DNA of 64,000 bases from Aeromonas tecta (GTDB lineage Bacteria > Pseudomonadota > Gammaproteobacteria > Enterobacterales > Aeromonadaceae). Positions 27,349 through 35,185 of this stretch are shown piece by piece. Positions within the stretch are counted from its first letter, which is position 1, and every line of letters starts with the position of its first letter. The translations under genes and the position numbers were made by a program. Under the pieces are notes generated by a model that was given only the letters and a program-made list of their open reading frames with translations, had not been told where the DNA came from and ran no database searches. The DNA is taken from positions 124,323 through 188,322 of the forward strand of contig NZ_CDCA01000022.1 in the NCBI RefSeq assembly GCF_000820185.1. The letters run 5' to 3'.

Positions 27349-28740
27349 ATGAACATCAGGATGGAACGAGACAGTCTGGGGGAGATAGCAGTACCGGCCA
27401 ATCAGCTTTGGGGCGCCCAGACCCAGCGCTCCCTGCACCATTTCAATATCTCCGGCGAACGCCAGCCGCAGGAGATCATCCATGCCCTCGCTCACATCAA
27501 ATCCGCCTGTGCCAGGGTCAACCACGATCTGGGGCTGCTCGCCGCACGCAAGGCCCAGGCCATCATGACGGCGGCCGACGAGGTGCTGCGCGGCCAGCAT
27601 GAGGATGAGTTTCCGCTGATGGTCTGGCAGACTGGCTCCGGCACCCAGACCAACATGAACCTCAACGAGGTACTGGCGAACCGGGCAAGCGAGCTGCTCG
27701 GCGGCGCCCGGGGCGAAGAGCGGCTGGTCCACCCCAACGACGAGGTGAACAAGAGCCAGTCCAGCAATGATGTCTTCCCCAGTGCCATGAACCTGGCGGC
27801 CGCCATCAGCATCACCCAGCGCCTGCTGCCGGCCCTCATCACCCTGAGAAGCACCCTGGCCAGCAAGGCACTCGCCTTCGATGACATCGTCAAGATTGGC
27901 CGCACTCACCTGCAAGACGCCACCCCCCTCACCCTGGGTCAGGAGTTCTCCGGCTGGGTCGCTCAGCTCGAGCAAGGGGAGCGCCATCTGCGCGCCGCCC
28001 TGCCCCACCTGTATGAGTTGGCACTGGGCGGCACCGCGGTCGGCACCGGCCTGAACTGTCCCCCCGGCTTCGCCGAGGCGGTGGCCAGCACCCTCGCCGA
28101 GCAGACGGGCCTGCCGCTGGTCAGCGCCCCCAACAAGTTCGAGGCACTGGCGGCGAGCGACGCCCTGGTGCATGCCCACGGCGCCCTCAAGACGCTCGCC
28201 GCCAGCCTGATGAAGATCGCCAACGACGTACGCTGGCTGGCCAGCGGCCCCCGCAGCGGGCTTGGCGAACTCATCATCCCCGAGAACGAACCCGGCTCCT
28301 CCATCATGCCGGGCAAGGTCAACCCGACCCAGAGCGAGGCGCTCACCATGCTCTGCGCCCAGGTGATGGGTAACGACGTGGCCATCAATATCGGCGGCGC
28401 CAGCGGCAACTTCGAGCTCAACGTGTTCAGGCCGATGATGGCCTACAACTTCCTGCAGAGCGTGCGGCTGCTGGCCGACGGCATGCAGAGCTTCCACGAT
28501 CACTGCGCCATTGGCATCAGCCCGAACCGGGATCGGATCGACGATCTGCTGGCCCGCTCCCTGATGCTGGTGACGGCGCTCAACCCCCACATCGGCTATG
28601 ACAAGGCGGCCGAGATAGCCAAGCATGCCCACAGTGCCGGCCTCGGTCTGCGGGAGGCGGCCATCGCCTCGGGGTATCTCAGTGCCGAGCAGTTCGATGC
28701 CTGGGTGGTGCCCGCCGAGATGGTCGGTCGCAGCAAATAA
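27349..28740 (+). CDS. fumC: Class II fumarate hydratase
   Basis: The 463-residue protein catalyses the reversible hydration of fumarate to L-malate in the citric-acid cycle. It is the oxygen-stable, iron-free form. Diagnostic segments are [52 protein letters not shown] and the lyase signature [20 protein letters not shown] precedes ATG 27349 and the N terminus ([16 protein letters not shown]) is standard, so the upstream in-frame extension to 27268 is not used. It stands alone, divergent from marR. Confidence 0.96.
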   Translation: MNIRMERDSLGEIAVPANQLWGAQTQRSLHHFNISGERQPQEIIHALAHIKSACARVNHDLGLLAARKAQAIMTAADEVLRGQHEDEFPLMVWQTGSGTQTNMNLNEVLANRASELLGGARGEERLVHPNDEVNKSQSSNDVFPSAMNLAAAISITQRLLPALITLRSTLASKALAFDDIVKIGRTHLQDATPLTLGQEFSGWVAQLEQGERHLRAALPHLYELALGGTAVGTGLNCPPGFAEAVASTLAEQTGLPLVSAPNKFEALAASDALVHAHGALKTLAASLMKIANDVRWLASGPRSGLGELIIPENEPGSSIMPGKVNPTQSEALTMLCAQVMGNDVAINIGGASGNFELNVFRPMMAYNFLQSVRLLADGMQSFHDHCAIGISPNRDRIDDLLARSLMLVTALNPHIGYDKAAEIAKHAHSAGLGLREAAIASGYLSAEQFDAWVVPAEMVGRSK

Positions 28741-28765
28741 GGCCATGGGAAGAGTAAATAGATAA

Positions 28766-28787
28766 AAAGGGCGCCATGGCGCCCTTT
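28766..28787. terminator. Bidirectional terminator between fumC and the VOC gene
   Basis: AAAGGGCGCC-AT-GGCGCCCTTT is a perfect palindrome with A and T flanks, between convergent genes. Confidence 0.85.
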
Positions 28788-28805
28788 ATCATGACAAACA
28801 CGCAG

Positions 28806-29243
28806 TTATGTTTTGCTTTGACAGTTGAACATCCAGTGGGTACCGAACTTATCCACCAAGGATCCGAAGTAGTCGCCCCAGAACATCTCCTGCAGCGCCA
28901 TCTCCACCTTGCCGCCCTTGCTCAGCGCCGCAAACAGCCGATCGGTCTCGGCGCGGCTGTCCGGCTCCAGATTGAGGTAGCTGTTGTTGCCCTGCACCAG
29001 GGTGAACCCCATGCTGGCCGGAGCATCCGTGCCCATCAACACATGGCCGCCGAGAATGGCGAGCTCCACATGCATCACCAGCTCCCCATCTACCGGGGAA
29101 ATCGGATCCTGACCCGGACAGCCAGGGGAGTCCTTGAAGCGGTGGATGGGACCATTGAAGTCGCCGCCAAACACCTCCCGGTAAAACAGGAAGGCGGCTT
29201 CCGTCTCCCGGGCAAAATTGAGGTAGGTACTGACCCGTGCCAT
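28806..29243 (-). CDS. PhnB-like VOC family protein
   Basis: This 145-residue protein matches the PhnB/DUF3335-type VOC group. It has STYLNFARETEAAFLFYREVFGG near the N terminus, HVELAILGGHVLMGTD in the middle and the closing EMFWGDYFGSLVDKFGTHWMFN, which is very typical. A frame extension upstream to 29564 is not used because AAGGAG lies just before ATG 29243. Such proteins are often annotated as 3-demethylubiquinone methyltransferase-like, but no such activity is shown. The function is unknown. Confidence 0.87.
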   Translation of the reverse strand: MARVSTYLNFARETEAAFLFYREVFGGDFNGPIHRFKDSPGCPGQDPISPVDGELVMHVELAILGGHVLMGTDAPASMGFTLVQGNNSYLNLEPDSRAETDRLFAALSKGGKVEMALQEMFWGDYFGSLVDKFGTHWMFNCQSKT

Positions 29244-29720
29244 AACGTTCTCCTTGTCATTGATGGGGTGGCCCAAAGGCCAGCTATCAGCATAGAAGAG
29301 TCGGCTGCTGGCGTCGTATCGATGCGGCGCACAAAGAGGGGTAATTTGGATCCGAAAAGGATCGCCATTCAACGAGTGAAACCCGCCCCCGATGATCGAG
29401 CGGCCTGACCTGTCGCGCCAGCAAGAAGGCGGCCCCTGCCAAGATCCCTCTGATCGCCGCCAAAAAAGAGCAACGTGGATGCGCCGGGTTGCGCCTCGTT
29501 CAACATTCACGAGACAGGTCATTAACCTATTAATCTTACAGTAAAAAATATGAAATCCGTCCAAAGCCTCGCCACAACACAGACCTGATGAAAGAGCTCA
29601 AATGCAACCATGTAGCACAATGATTAAAAATTCTAACTTGAAGGTTGCACCTGGTTGCACCATCATCATCGAAATTTAACCGTTCCGTAATATCTCTACC
29701 GTACCGACACAGGAAGTCCC
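29244..29720. other. Intergenic region (477 bp) upstream of putA
   Basis: No gene is seen on either strand. The half next to putA (29490-29720) is A/T-rich and holds the putA control region with three GTTGCA motifs, annotated separately. TAATAT at 29688-29693 is a possible -10 box, without a good -35 partner. The half next to the VOC gene shows nothing recognisable. Confidence 0.6.
29603..29659. promoter_or_regulatory. PutA operator motifs (GTTGCA) upstream of putA
   Basis: GTTGCA, the core recognised by the ribbon-helix-helix domain of E. coli PutA, occurs at 29644-29649 and 29654-29659. These two are direct repeats spaced exactly 10 bp start to start. It also occurs inverted (TGCAAC) at 29603-29608. 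The encoded PutA retains the same DNA-binding domain, so proline-responsive autorepression is expected. Confidence 0.7.
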
Positions 29721-32700
29721 ATGGCCACCACCACCCTTGGCGTTAAACTCGACGAAGCAACCCGCGACCGACTCAAGCAGGCTGCCCAGACCATAGACCG
29801 CACCCCCCACTGGCTGATCAAGCAGGCGATCTTCACCTATCTGGAACAGCTGGAGTCTGGCCTGACCCCGACCGAACAGTCCGGTCTGGCCGCCGCCGCG
29901 GGCGAAGAGCCGCTGGAGACGCTGACCGAGCAGGGCATCCAGGTCTTCCTCGAATTCGCCGAGAGTATCCTGCCGCAATCCGTGCTGCGCGCCGCCATCA
30001 CCTCCGCCTATCGCCGTCCCGAGACCGAGGCCGTGCCCATGCTGCTGGAGCAGGCGCGCCTGCCCAAAGACAAGGCCGAGGCGACCCAGAAGCTCGCCTT
30101 GAGCATCGCCGAGAAGCTGCGCAATCAGAAGGGTGCCAGTGGCCGTCAGGGCCTGGTGCAGGGGCTGCTGCAGGAATTCTCCCTCTCCTCCCAGGAAGGG
30201 GTGGCCCTGATGTGTCTGGCGGAGGCGCTGCTGCGCATCCCGGACAAGGCGACCCGCGATGCCCTCATCCGCGACAAGATAAGCGGTGGCAACTGGAGCC
30301 AGCATCTGGGCAACAGCACCTCCCTGTTTGTCAACGCTGCCTCCTGGGGCCTGCTCATCACCGGCAAGCTGGTGGCCACCCATAACGAGGCCGGTCTCAA
30401 CACCTCCCTCAAGGGCCTGATCGGCAAGGGCGGTGAGCCGCTGATCCGCAAGGGCGTCGACATGGCCATGCGGCTGATGGGTGAGCAGTTCGTCACCGGC
30501 GAGACCATTGCCGAGGCGCTGGCCAACGCCGGCAGCACCGAGAGCAAGGGCTTCCGTTACTCCTACGACATGCTGGGGGAAGCGGCCCTGACCGAAGAGG
30601 ACGCCAAGCGTTATCTCGCCTCCTACGAGCAGGCCATCCACGCCATCGGCAAGGCCTCCCACGGCCGCGGCATCTACGAGGGCCCGGGCATCTCCATCAA
30701 GCTCTCCGCCCTGCACCCGCGCTACAGCCGTGCCCAGTACGATCGGGTGATGGAGGAGCTCTACCCCACCCTGCTCTCCCTGACCCAGCTCGCCAAGCAG
30801 TACGACATCGGCATCAACATCGACGCCGAGGAAGCCGACCGCTTGGAGATCTCGCTGGATCTGCTGGAGCGGCTCTGCTTCGATCCGAGCCTCGCCGATT
30901 GGAATGGCATCGGCTTCGTCATCCAGGCCTATCAGAAGCGCTGCCCCTATGCGATTGACTACGTCATCGACTTGGCCAAGCGCAGCCGTCACCGCCTGAT
31001 GATCCGGCTGGTGAAGGGCGCCTACTGGGACAGCGAGATCAAACGCGCCCAGCAAGACGGTCTGGAAGGCTACCCCGTCTATACCCGCAAGCCCTATACC
31101 GACCTCTCTTATCTGGCCTGCGCCCGCAAGCTGCTGGCGGTGCCGGAAGCCATCTACCCGCAGTTCGCCACCCACAACGCCCATTCGCTGTCGGCCATCT
31201 ATCAGCTCGCCGGTCAGAACTACTACCCTGGCCAGTACGAGTTCCAGTGCCTGCACGGCATGGGTGAGCCGCTGTACGAACAGGTGGTCGGCAAGGTCGC
31301 CGACGGAAAGCTGGGCCGCCCCTGCCGCATCTATGCGCCGGTCGGCAGCCACGAGACTCTGCTCGCCTACCTGGTGCGCCGCCTGCTGGAGAACGGGGCC
31401 AACACCTCCTTCGTCAACCGCATCGCGGACAACAACATTTCCCTGGCGGATCTGGTGCAGGATCCGGTGCAGCAGATCGAGCAGATGGCCGCCCGCGAAG
31501 GCACCCTGGGTCTGCCGCACCCGCGCATTCCCCTGCCGCGGGATCTGTACGGCGATGCCCGTCCGAACTCCGAAGGGCTGGATCTCGCCAACGAACACCG
31601 CCTGGGGTCCCTCTCCGCCGCCCTGCTCGGCAGCACCAATACCCGCTACCAGGCGCTGCCCATGCTGGGCATGGATATATCAGCGCCGACCGAGTTCCAG
31701 AATGTGGTCAACCCGGCGGATCACCGCGACATCGTTGGTCAGGTGAGCGAAGCCACTCCTGAGCTGGTCGACGGTGCACTGACCTGCGCCCTCGCCAGCG
31801 GCCAGATCTGGCAATCGACCCCGCCCGCCGAGCGTGCCGCCGTGTTGGACAGAGCCGCCGAGCTGATGGAATCCGAGCTGCAACCCCTGATGGGCCTGCT
31901 GGTGCGCGAGTCCGGCAAGACCTTCAGCAACGCCATCGCCGAGGTACGCGAGGCGGTGGACTTCCTGCGCTACTACGCCGCCCAGGCCCGCAATCATTTC
32001 GCCAACGACAGCCACAGGCCGCTCGGCCCCGTGGTCTGCATCAGCCCCTGGAACTTCCCGCTGGCCATCTTTAGCGGCCAGGTGTGCGCGGCGCTCGCCG
32101 CCGGCAATACTGTGCTGGCCAAACCCGCCGAGCAGACCCCGCTCATCGCAGCCCAAGCGGTGCGCATCCTGCTGGAAGCCGGTGTGCCGGCCGGTGCGGT
32201 ACAACTGCTGCCGGGCCGCGGTGAAACCGTGGGTGCGGCGCTGATTGCCGACGAGCGGGTGCGCGGTGTCATGTTCACCGGCTCCACCGAGGTGGCGGGC
32301 ATCATCTCTCGCAACCTGGCCGGTCGCCTCGACGCCCAGGGCCGCACCATTCCCCTCATCGCCGAGACCGGCGGTCAGAACGCCATGATCGTCGACTCCT
32401 CCGCCCTGACCGAACAGGTGGTGATGGATGTCATCTCCTCCGCGTTCGACAGCGCCGGCCAGCGCTGCTCCGCCCTGCGGGTGCTGTGCGTGCAGGAAGA
32501 CGTGGCGGATCGCGTGATCCGCATGCTCAAGGGCGCCATGGCCGAGTACAAGGTCGGCAACCCCGAGCACCTCTCCACCGATATCGGTCCGGTGATCGAC
32601 GCCGAGGCCAAGGCCAACATCGAGCAGCACATCAAGGCCATGACCAACAAGGGTCGCAAGGTGCATCAGATTGCCCGGGCACAAGGTGCCGATTACAGCC

Positions 32701-33662
32701 GCGGCACCTTCGTGCTGCCGACGCTCATCGAGCTCGACAGCCTGGATGAGCTCGGTCGCGAAGTGTTCGGCCCCGTGCTGCACCTGGTGCGCTACCCGCG
32801 CGCCAAGCTCGGCGAGCTGCTGGGCCAGATCAACGACAGCGGCTACGGCCTGACCCTGGGTGTGCACACCCGGATCGACGAGACCATCGCCCAGGTGGTG
32901 AACACCGCCAAGGTCGGCAACCTCTACGTGAACCGCAACATCGTCGGTGCCGTGGTCGGGGTGCAACCCTTCGGTGGCGAAGGCCTCTCCGGTACCGGTC
33001 CCAAGGCGGGCGGCCCGCTCTACATGTATCGCCTGCTGGCCACTCGCCCGCAGGATGCGGTGGCCAGCCAGCTGCGTCAGGAGCCGGGTGCCACCCAGCG
33101 TAGCGAGGCAACCAAGCCAGCCCTGCAGGCGCTGCGCAACTGGGCAGCCAAGCAGGAGAAAGCCCTGGTAGCACTGTGCGACCAGTATGGCGAGCTGGCC
33201 CAGAGTGGCCTGACCCAGGTGCTGGTCGGCCCTACCGGTGAGCGCAACACTTACAGCCTGCTGCCACGGGAGCGGGTTCTTTGTCTGGCCGAAGATAAAG
33301 CGGATCTGCTGGCGCAGCTGGCAGCCTGTCTGGCGGTCGGGACAGAGGTGCTGTGGCAGGACAATGCCCAGAACCGCACTCTGCAGGCGAGCCTGCCGGC
33401 CGAGGCGCGGGGCCGCATCCAGCTGGTGACTGACTGGGCCAATGGCGACATCGGTTTCGATGCCCTGCTGCACCACGGCGACTCGGATCAGCTGAGCGAG
33501 GTGAGCAAGCTGGCCGCCGCCCGTCCTGGCGCCATCGTCGGTGTGCACGGCCTGCACCGCGGCGAGACCGACATCCCGCTGGAGCGCCTACTGATCGAGC
33601 ATGCCCTCTCGGTCAACACCGCCGCCGCCGGTGGCAACGCCAGCCTGATGACCATAGGCTAA
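29721..33662 (+). CDS. putA: Trifunctional proline utilisation protein PutA
   Basis: PutA oxidises proline to glutamate in two steps and, without proline, represses its own gene. At 1313 residues it is full length. Residues 1-47 form the ribbon-helix-helix domain (TTTLGVKLDEATRDRLKQAA, IDRTPHWLIKQAIFTYLEQL). The FAD-containing proline dehydrogenase barrel occupies about 250-570 (YEGPGISIKLSALHPRYSRA, MIRLVKGAYWD). The aldehyde dehydrogenase domain lies at about 640-1110, with general-base Glu in IAETGGQNAMI and catalytic Cys in SAGQRCSALR. The remaining C-terminal about 200 residues are the aldehyde dehydrogenase-like domain of type-B/C PutA. AGGAAG precedes the ATG. No putP is adjacent in this window. 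Confidence 0.97.
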   Translation: MATTTLGVKLDEATRDRLKQAAQTIDRTPHWLIKQAIFTYLEQLESGLTPTEQSGLAAAAGEEPLETLTEQGIQVFLEFAESILPQSVLRAAITSAYRRPETEAVPMLLEQARLPKDKAEATQKLALSIAEKLRNQKGASGRQGLVQGLLQEFSLSSQEGVALMCLAEALLRIPDKATRDALIRDKISGGNWSQHLGNSTSLFVNAASWGLLITGKLVATHNEAGLNTSLKGLIGKGGEPLIRKGVDMAMRLMGEQFVTGETIAEALANAGSTESKGFRYSYDMLGEAALTEEDAKRYLASYEQAIHAIGKASHGRGIYEGPGISIKLSALHPRYSRAQYDRVMEELYPTLLSLTQLAKQYDIGINIDAEEADRLEISLDLLERLCFDPSLADWNGIGFVIQAYQKRCPYAIDYVIDLAKRSRHRLMIRLVKGAYWDSEIKRAQQDGLEGYPVYTRKPYTDLSYLACARKLLAVPEAIYPQFATHNAHSLSAIYQLAGQNYYPGQYEFQCLHGMGEPLYEQVVGKVADGKLGRPCRIYAPVGSHETLLAYLVRRLLENGANTSFVNRIADNNISLADLVQDPVQQIEQMAAREGTLGLPHPRIPLPRDLYGDARPNSEGLDLANEHRLGSLSAALLGSTNTRYQALPMLGMDISAPTEFQNVVNPADHRDIVGQVSEATPELVDGALTCALASGQIWQSTPPAERAAVLDRAAELMESELQPLMGLLVRESGKTFSNAIAEVREAVDFLRYYAAQARNHFANDSHRPLGPVVCISPWNFPLAIFSGQVCAALAAGNTVLAKPAEQTPLIAAQAVRILLEAGVPAGAVQLLPGRGETVGAALIADERVRGVMFTGSTEVAGIISRNLAGRLDAQGRTIPLIAETGGQNAMIVDSSALTEQVVMDVISSAFDSAGQRCSALRVLCVQEDVADRVIRMLKGAMAEYKVGNPEHLSTDIGPVIDAEAKANIEQHIKAMTNKGRKVHQIARAQGADYSRGTFVLPTLIELDSLDELGREVFGPVLHLVRYPRAKLGELLGQINDSGYGLTLGVHTRIDETIAQVVNTAKVGNLYVNRNIVGAVVGVQPFGGEGLSGTGPKAGGPLYMYRLLATRPQDAVASQLRQEPGATQRSEATKPALQALRNWAAKQEKALVALCDQYGELAQSGLTQVLVGPTGERNTYSLLPRERVLCLAEDKADLLAQLAACLAVGTEVLWQDNAQNRTLQASLPAEARGRIQLVTDWANGDIGFDALLHHGDSDQLSEVSKLAAARPGAIVGVHGLHRGETDIPLERLLIEHALSVNTAAAGGNASLMTIG

Positions 33663-33685
33663 GCGCCACATAGTGATAGAGACTC

Positions 33686-33710
33686 AAGCCCCGCCGATGC
33701 GGGGCTTTTT
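33686..33710 (+). terminator. First terminator after putA
   Basis: AAGCCCCGC-CGAT-GCGGGGCTT followed by TTT, 23 bp after the putA stop. Confidence 0.88.
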
Positions 33711-33737
33711 ATGTTCTCAATGCGATCACAGTAGAAC

Positions 33738-33771
33738 AAAAAAGGCCGCCTCGATAAGGGCGGCCTTTTTT
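33738..33771. terminator. Second terminator after putA, bidirectional
   Basis: A 13-bp stem (AAAAAAGGCCGCC / GGCGGCCTTTTTT) with an eight-base loop lies between putA and the convergent alr region. Confidence 0.85.
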
Positions 33772-33824
33772 ATTCTTCATAGTTCTCCCAGAGAAGAGAG
33801 AACTGCTGTCGTTACTCTCTTGCT

Positions 33825-33863
33825 CCCTCTCCCCTCGCAGGAGAAGGGTTGGGGATGAGGGGG
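33825..33863. repeat. REP-like intergenic hairpin element, copy 2
   Basis: CCCTCTCCCCTCGCAGGAGA and the following AGGGTTGGGGATGAGGGGG match, in reverse orientation, the element at 8679-8719. It abuts the stop codon of the alr 3'-end remnant at 33864, which suggests it was the native downstream neighbour of the displaced alr allele. Confidence 0.72.
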
Positions 33864-33942
33864 CTAAAAGTACTCCATAAGCACCCGGGAGGTGAGCTTG
33901 GTGATCAGCTCATAGGGAAAAATGGCACCTATCTCCTCGACA
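33864..33942 (-). pseudogene. Remnant of the 3' end of a second, diverged alr allele
   Basis: Read on the minus strand this encodes [20 protein letters not shown], then MEYF and a stop, against [20 protein letters not shown], then EYV and a stop at the end of the intact alr 21 bp away. I count 12 mismatches over 72 aligned bases plus one in-frame codon insertion. Many differences are synonymous, so this is a diverged allele under past selection and not a recent copy. There is no start codon or upstream portion. Confidence 0.85.
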
Positions 33943-33962
33943 ACTCATCCCAGGTCAAAGAG

Positions 33963-35036
33963 TTACACATACTCCATAAAGACTCTGGAGGTCAGCTTGG
34001 TGATCAGCTCGTAGGGAATGGTGCCTATCTCCTCGGCCACCCGCTCCACCGGCAGGCCTTCGCCCCAGAGCACGGCCTCGTCACCGGCCTTGTCGGTGGC
34101 ACCCGGGCCCAAGTCTACCGTGGTCATGTCCATGGAGACCCGGCCCACCAGGGGCACTATGCGACCATTGACCAGCACTGAGGTGCCGTTGGGTGCCATC
34201 CTGGGATAGCCGTCGCCGTAGCCGATGGCGATGACCCCGAGCCGGGTATCGCGCTCCGATACCCAGTTCGCGCCGTAGCCCACCGGCTCACCGGCCTTGT
34301 GATCCCGCACCGCGATCAGCTGGGTCTTGAGGGTCATCACGGGTTTCAGGTCGTAATCCGCCGCCACAGTACCCGGGAAGGGAGAGACGCCGTAGAGGAT
34401 GACGCCGGGGCGCACCCAGTCGCAGTGAGAGTCCGGCCAGGCCAGGATGCCTGCCGAGTTCGCCATGGCCCGCTCGCCCGCAAGGGACGCGGTCAAACGG
34501 CTGAACAAGTCGATCTGCTCGCGGGTGGTCGGTTGCTCCAGCTCATCGGAGCGACTGAAGTGGGTCATGATATTGAACGGCTGTACCACGTTCTTGCACT
34601 TGCCGAGGCGATCGATGAAGGCGGGCATCTCGTCAGCCCGCACCCCGAGTCGGTGCATGCCGGTATCGAGCTTGAGCCAGGCTACCACGGGGGCCGGCAG
34701 CTCCGCCTGCTCCAGGGCTTCGAGCTGCTCCCAGGTGTGCACAGCGGTCTGCAGGTTGTTGGCCGCTAGCACGGGCAAGTCTGCGCTCGAGAAGAAGCCT
34801 TCCAGCAGCACTATGGGTTTGACCACGGCGCAGGAGCGCAGCATCAGCGCCTCCTCGATGCGGGCAACCGCATAGGCATCCGCGTCCACCAGGGTGCGGG
34901 CGACCGGCAGCAGACCATGACCATAGGCGTTGGCCTTGACCACGGCGATGATCTTGCAGGAAGGAGCGTGGCGTTTGACCACGGCGAGGTTGTGGCGCAG
35001 GGCCTGGGTATCGATTTGGGCAATAGCCGCTTTCAT
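33963..35036 (-). CDS. alr: Alanine racemase
   Basis: This PLP enzyme interconverts L- and D-alanine for peptidoglycan synthesis. It has 357 residues. The PLP lysine is Lys34 in [11 protein letters not shown]. The catalytic Tyr is in [10 protein letters not shown], which begins the C-terminal beta domain, and [15 protein letters not shown] is a signature segment. The dnaB-alr order on this strand is the same as in E. coli. The gene is flanked by a dnaB 3'-end remnant on its 5' side and an alr 3'-end remnant on its 3' side, a sign that it may have been acquired by replacement. A perfect inverted repeat lies 24 bp before the ATG. Confidence 0.95.
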   Translation of the reverse strand: MKAAIAQIDTQALRHNLAVVKRHAPSCKIIAVVKANAYGHGLLPVARTLVDADAYAVARIEEALMLRSCAVVKPIVLLEGFFSSADLPVLAANNLQTAVHTWEQLEALEQAELPAPVVAWLKLDTGMHRLGVRADEMPAFIDRLGKCKNVVQPFNIMTHFSRSDELEQPTTREQIDLFSRLTASLAGERAMANSAGILAWPDSHCDWVRPGVILYGVSPFPGTVAADYDLKPVMTLKTQLIAVRDHKAGEPVGYGANWVSERDTRLGVIAIGYGDGYPRMAPNGTSVLVNGRIVPLVGRVSMDMTTVDLGPGATDKAGDEAVLWGEGLPVERVAEEIGTIPYELITKLTSRVFMEYV

Positions 35037-35060
35037 CTGTTTTCCCTTACGAGGGCATGA

Positions 35061-35078
35061 TGGCGCATGAATGCGCCA
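35061..35078. promoter_or_regulatory. Perfect inverted repeat in the alr leader
   Basis: TGGCGCAT-GA-ATGCGCCA, with 8-bp arms, lies 24 bp upstream of the alr start codon. It could be an operator or a leader hairpin, or the terminator stem of whatever preceded alr, though there is no T-run. Confidence 0.45.
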
Positions 35079-35099
35079 GGCACCGGGGGGTGTCAGCCC

Positions 35100-35152
35100 T
35101 TAATTGTCATCGTCTAAGGCCGGACCGGCATAATTGTCGAACCGGGAAAACT
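35100..35152 (-). pseudogene. Remnant of the 3' end of a second, diverged dnaB allele
   Basis: The minus strand reads FSRFDNYAGPALDDDN and stop, against FSRFDNYAGPAFDDDY and stop at the true dnaB end 33 bp away. I count seven mismatches in 53 bases, four of them third-position synonymous changes. The fragment has no start and lies between dnaB and alr. Confidence 0.85.
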
Positions 35153-35185
35153 CTGTGTTGTCAGTTGGGAGCGATTCGCTCCGGC

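Noticed and set aside
27280-28746. 488-codon open frame antisense to fumC
   Set aside because: It covers fumC exactly, with no start signal and no recognisable product.
29676-31598. 640-codon open frame antisense to putA
   Set aside because: It mirrors the putA coding frame in GC-rich DNA. It has no ribosome-binding site or recognisable domain, and its low-complexity Gly/Leu/Gln make-up is the usual complement of Ala/Leu/Pro codons.
31680-33557. 625-codon open frame antisense to putA
   Set aside because: Same reason: it is the complement of the aldehyde dehydrogenase part of putA and has no family resemblance.
35153-35185. Hairpin GGAGCG-ATT-CGCTCC after dnaB considered as an integration attachment site with the flanking dnaB tails
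   Set aside because: Only about 33 bp separates the two tails, there is no integrase, and the tails differ by silent changes, which fits allele replacement better than site-specific insertion.
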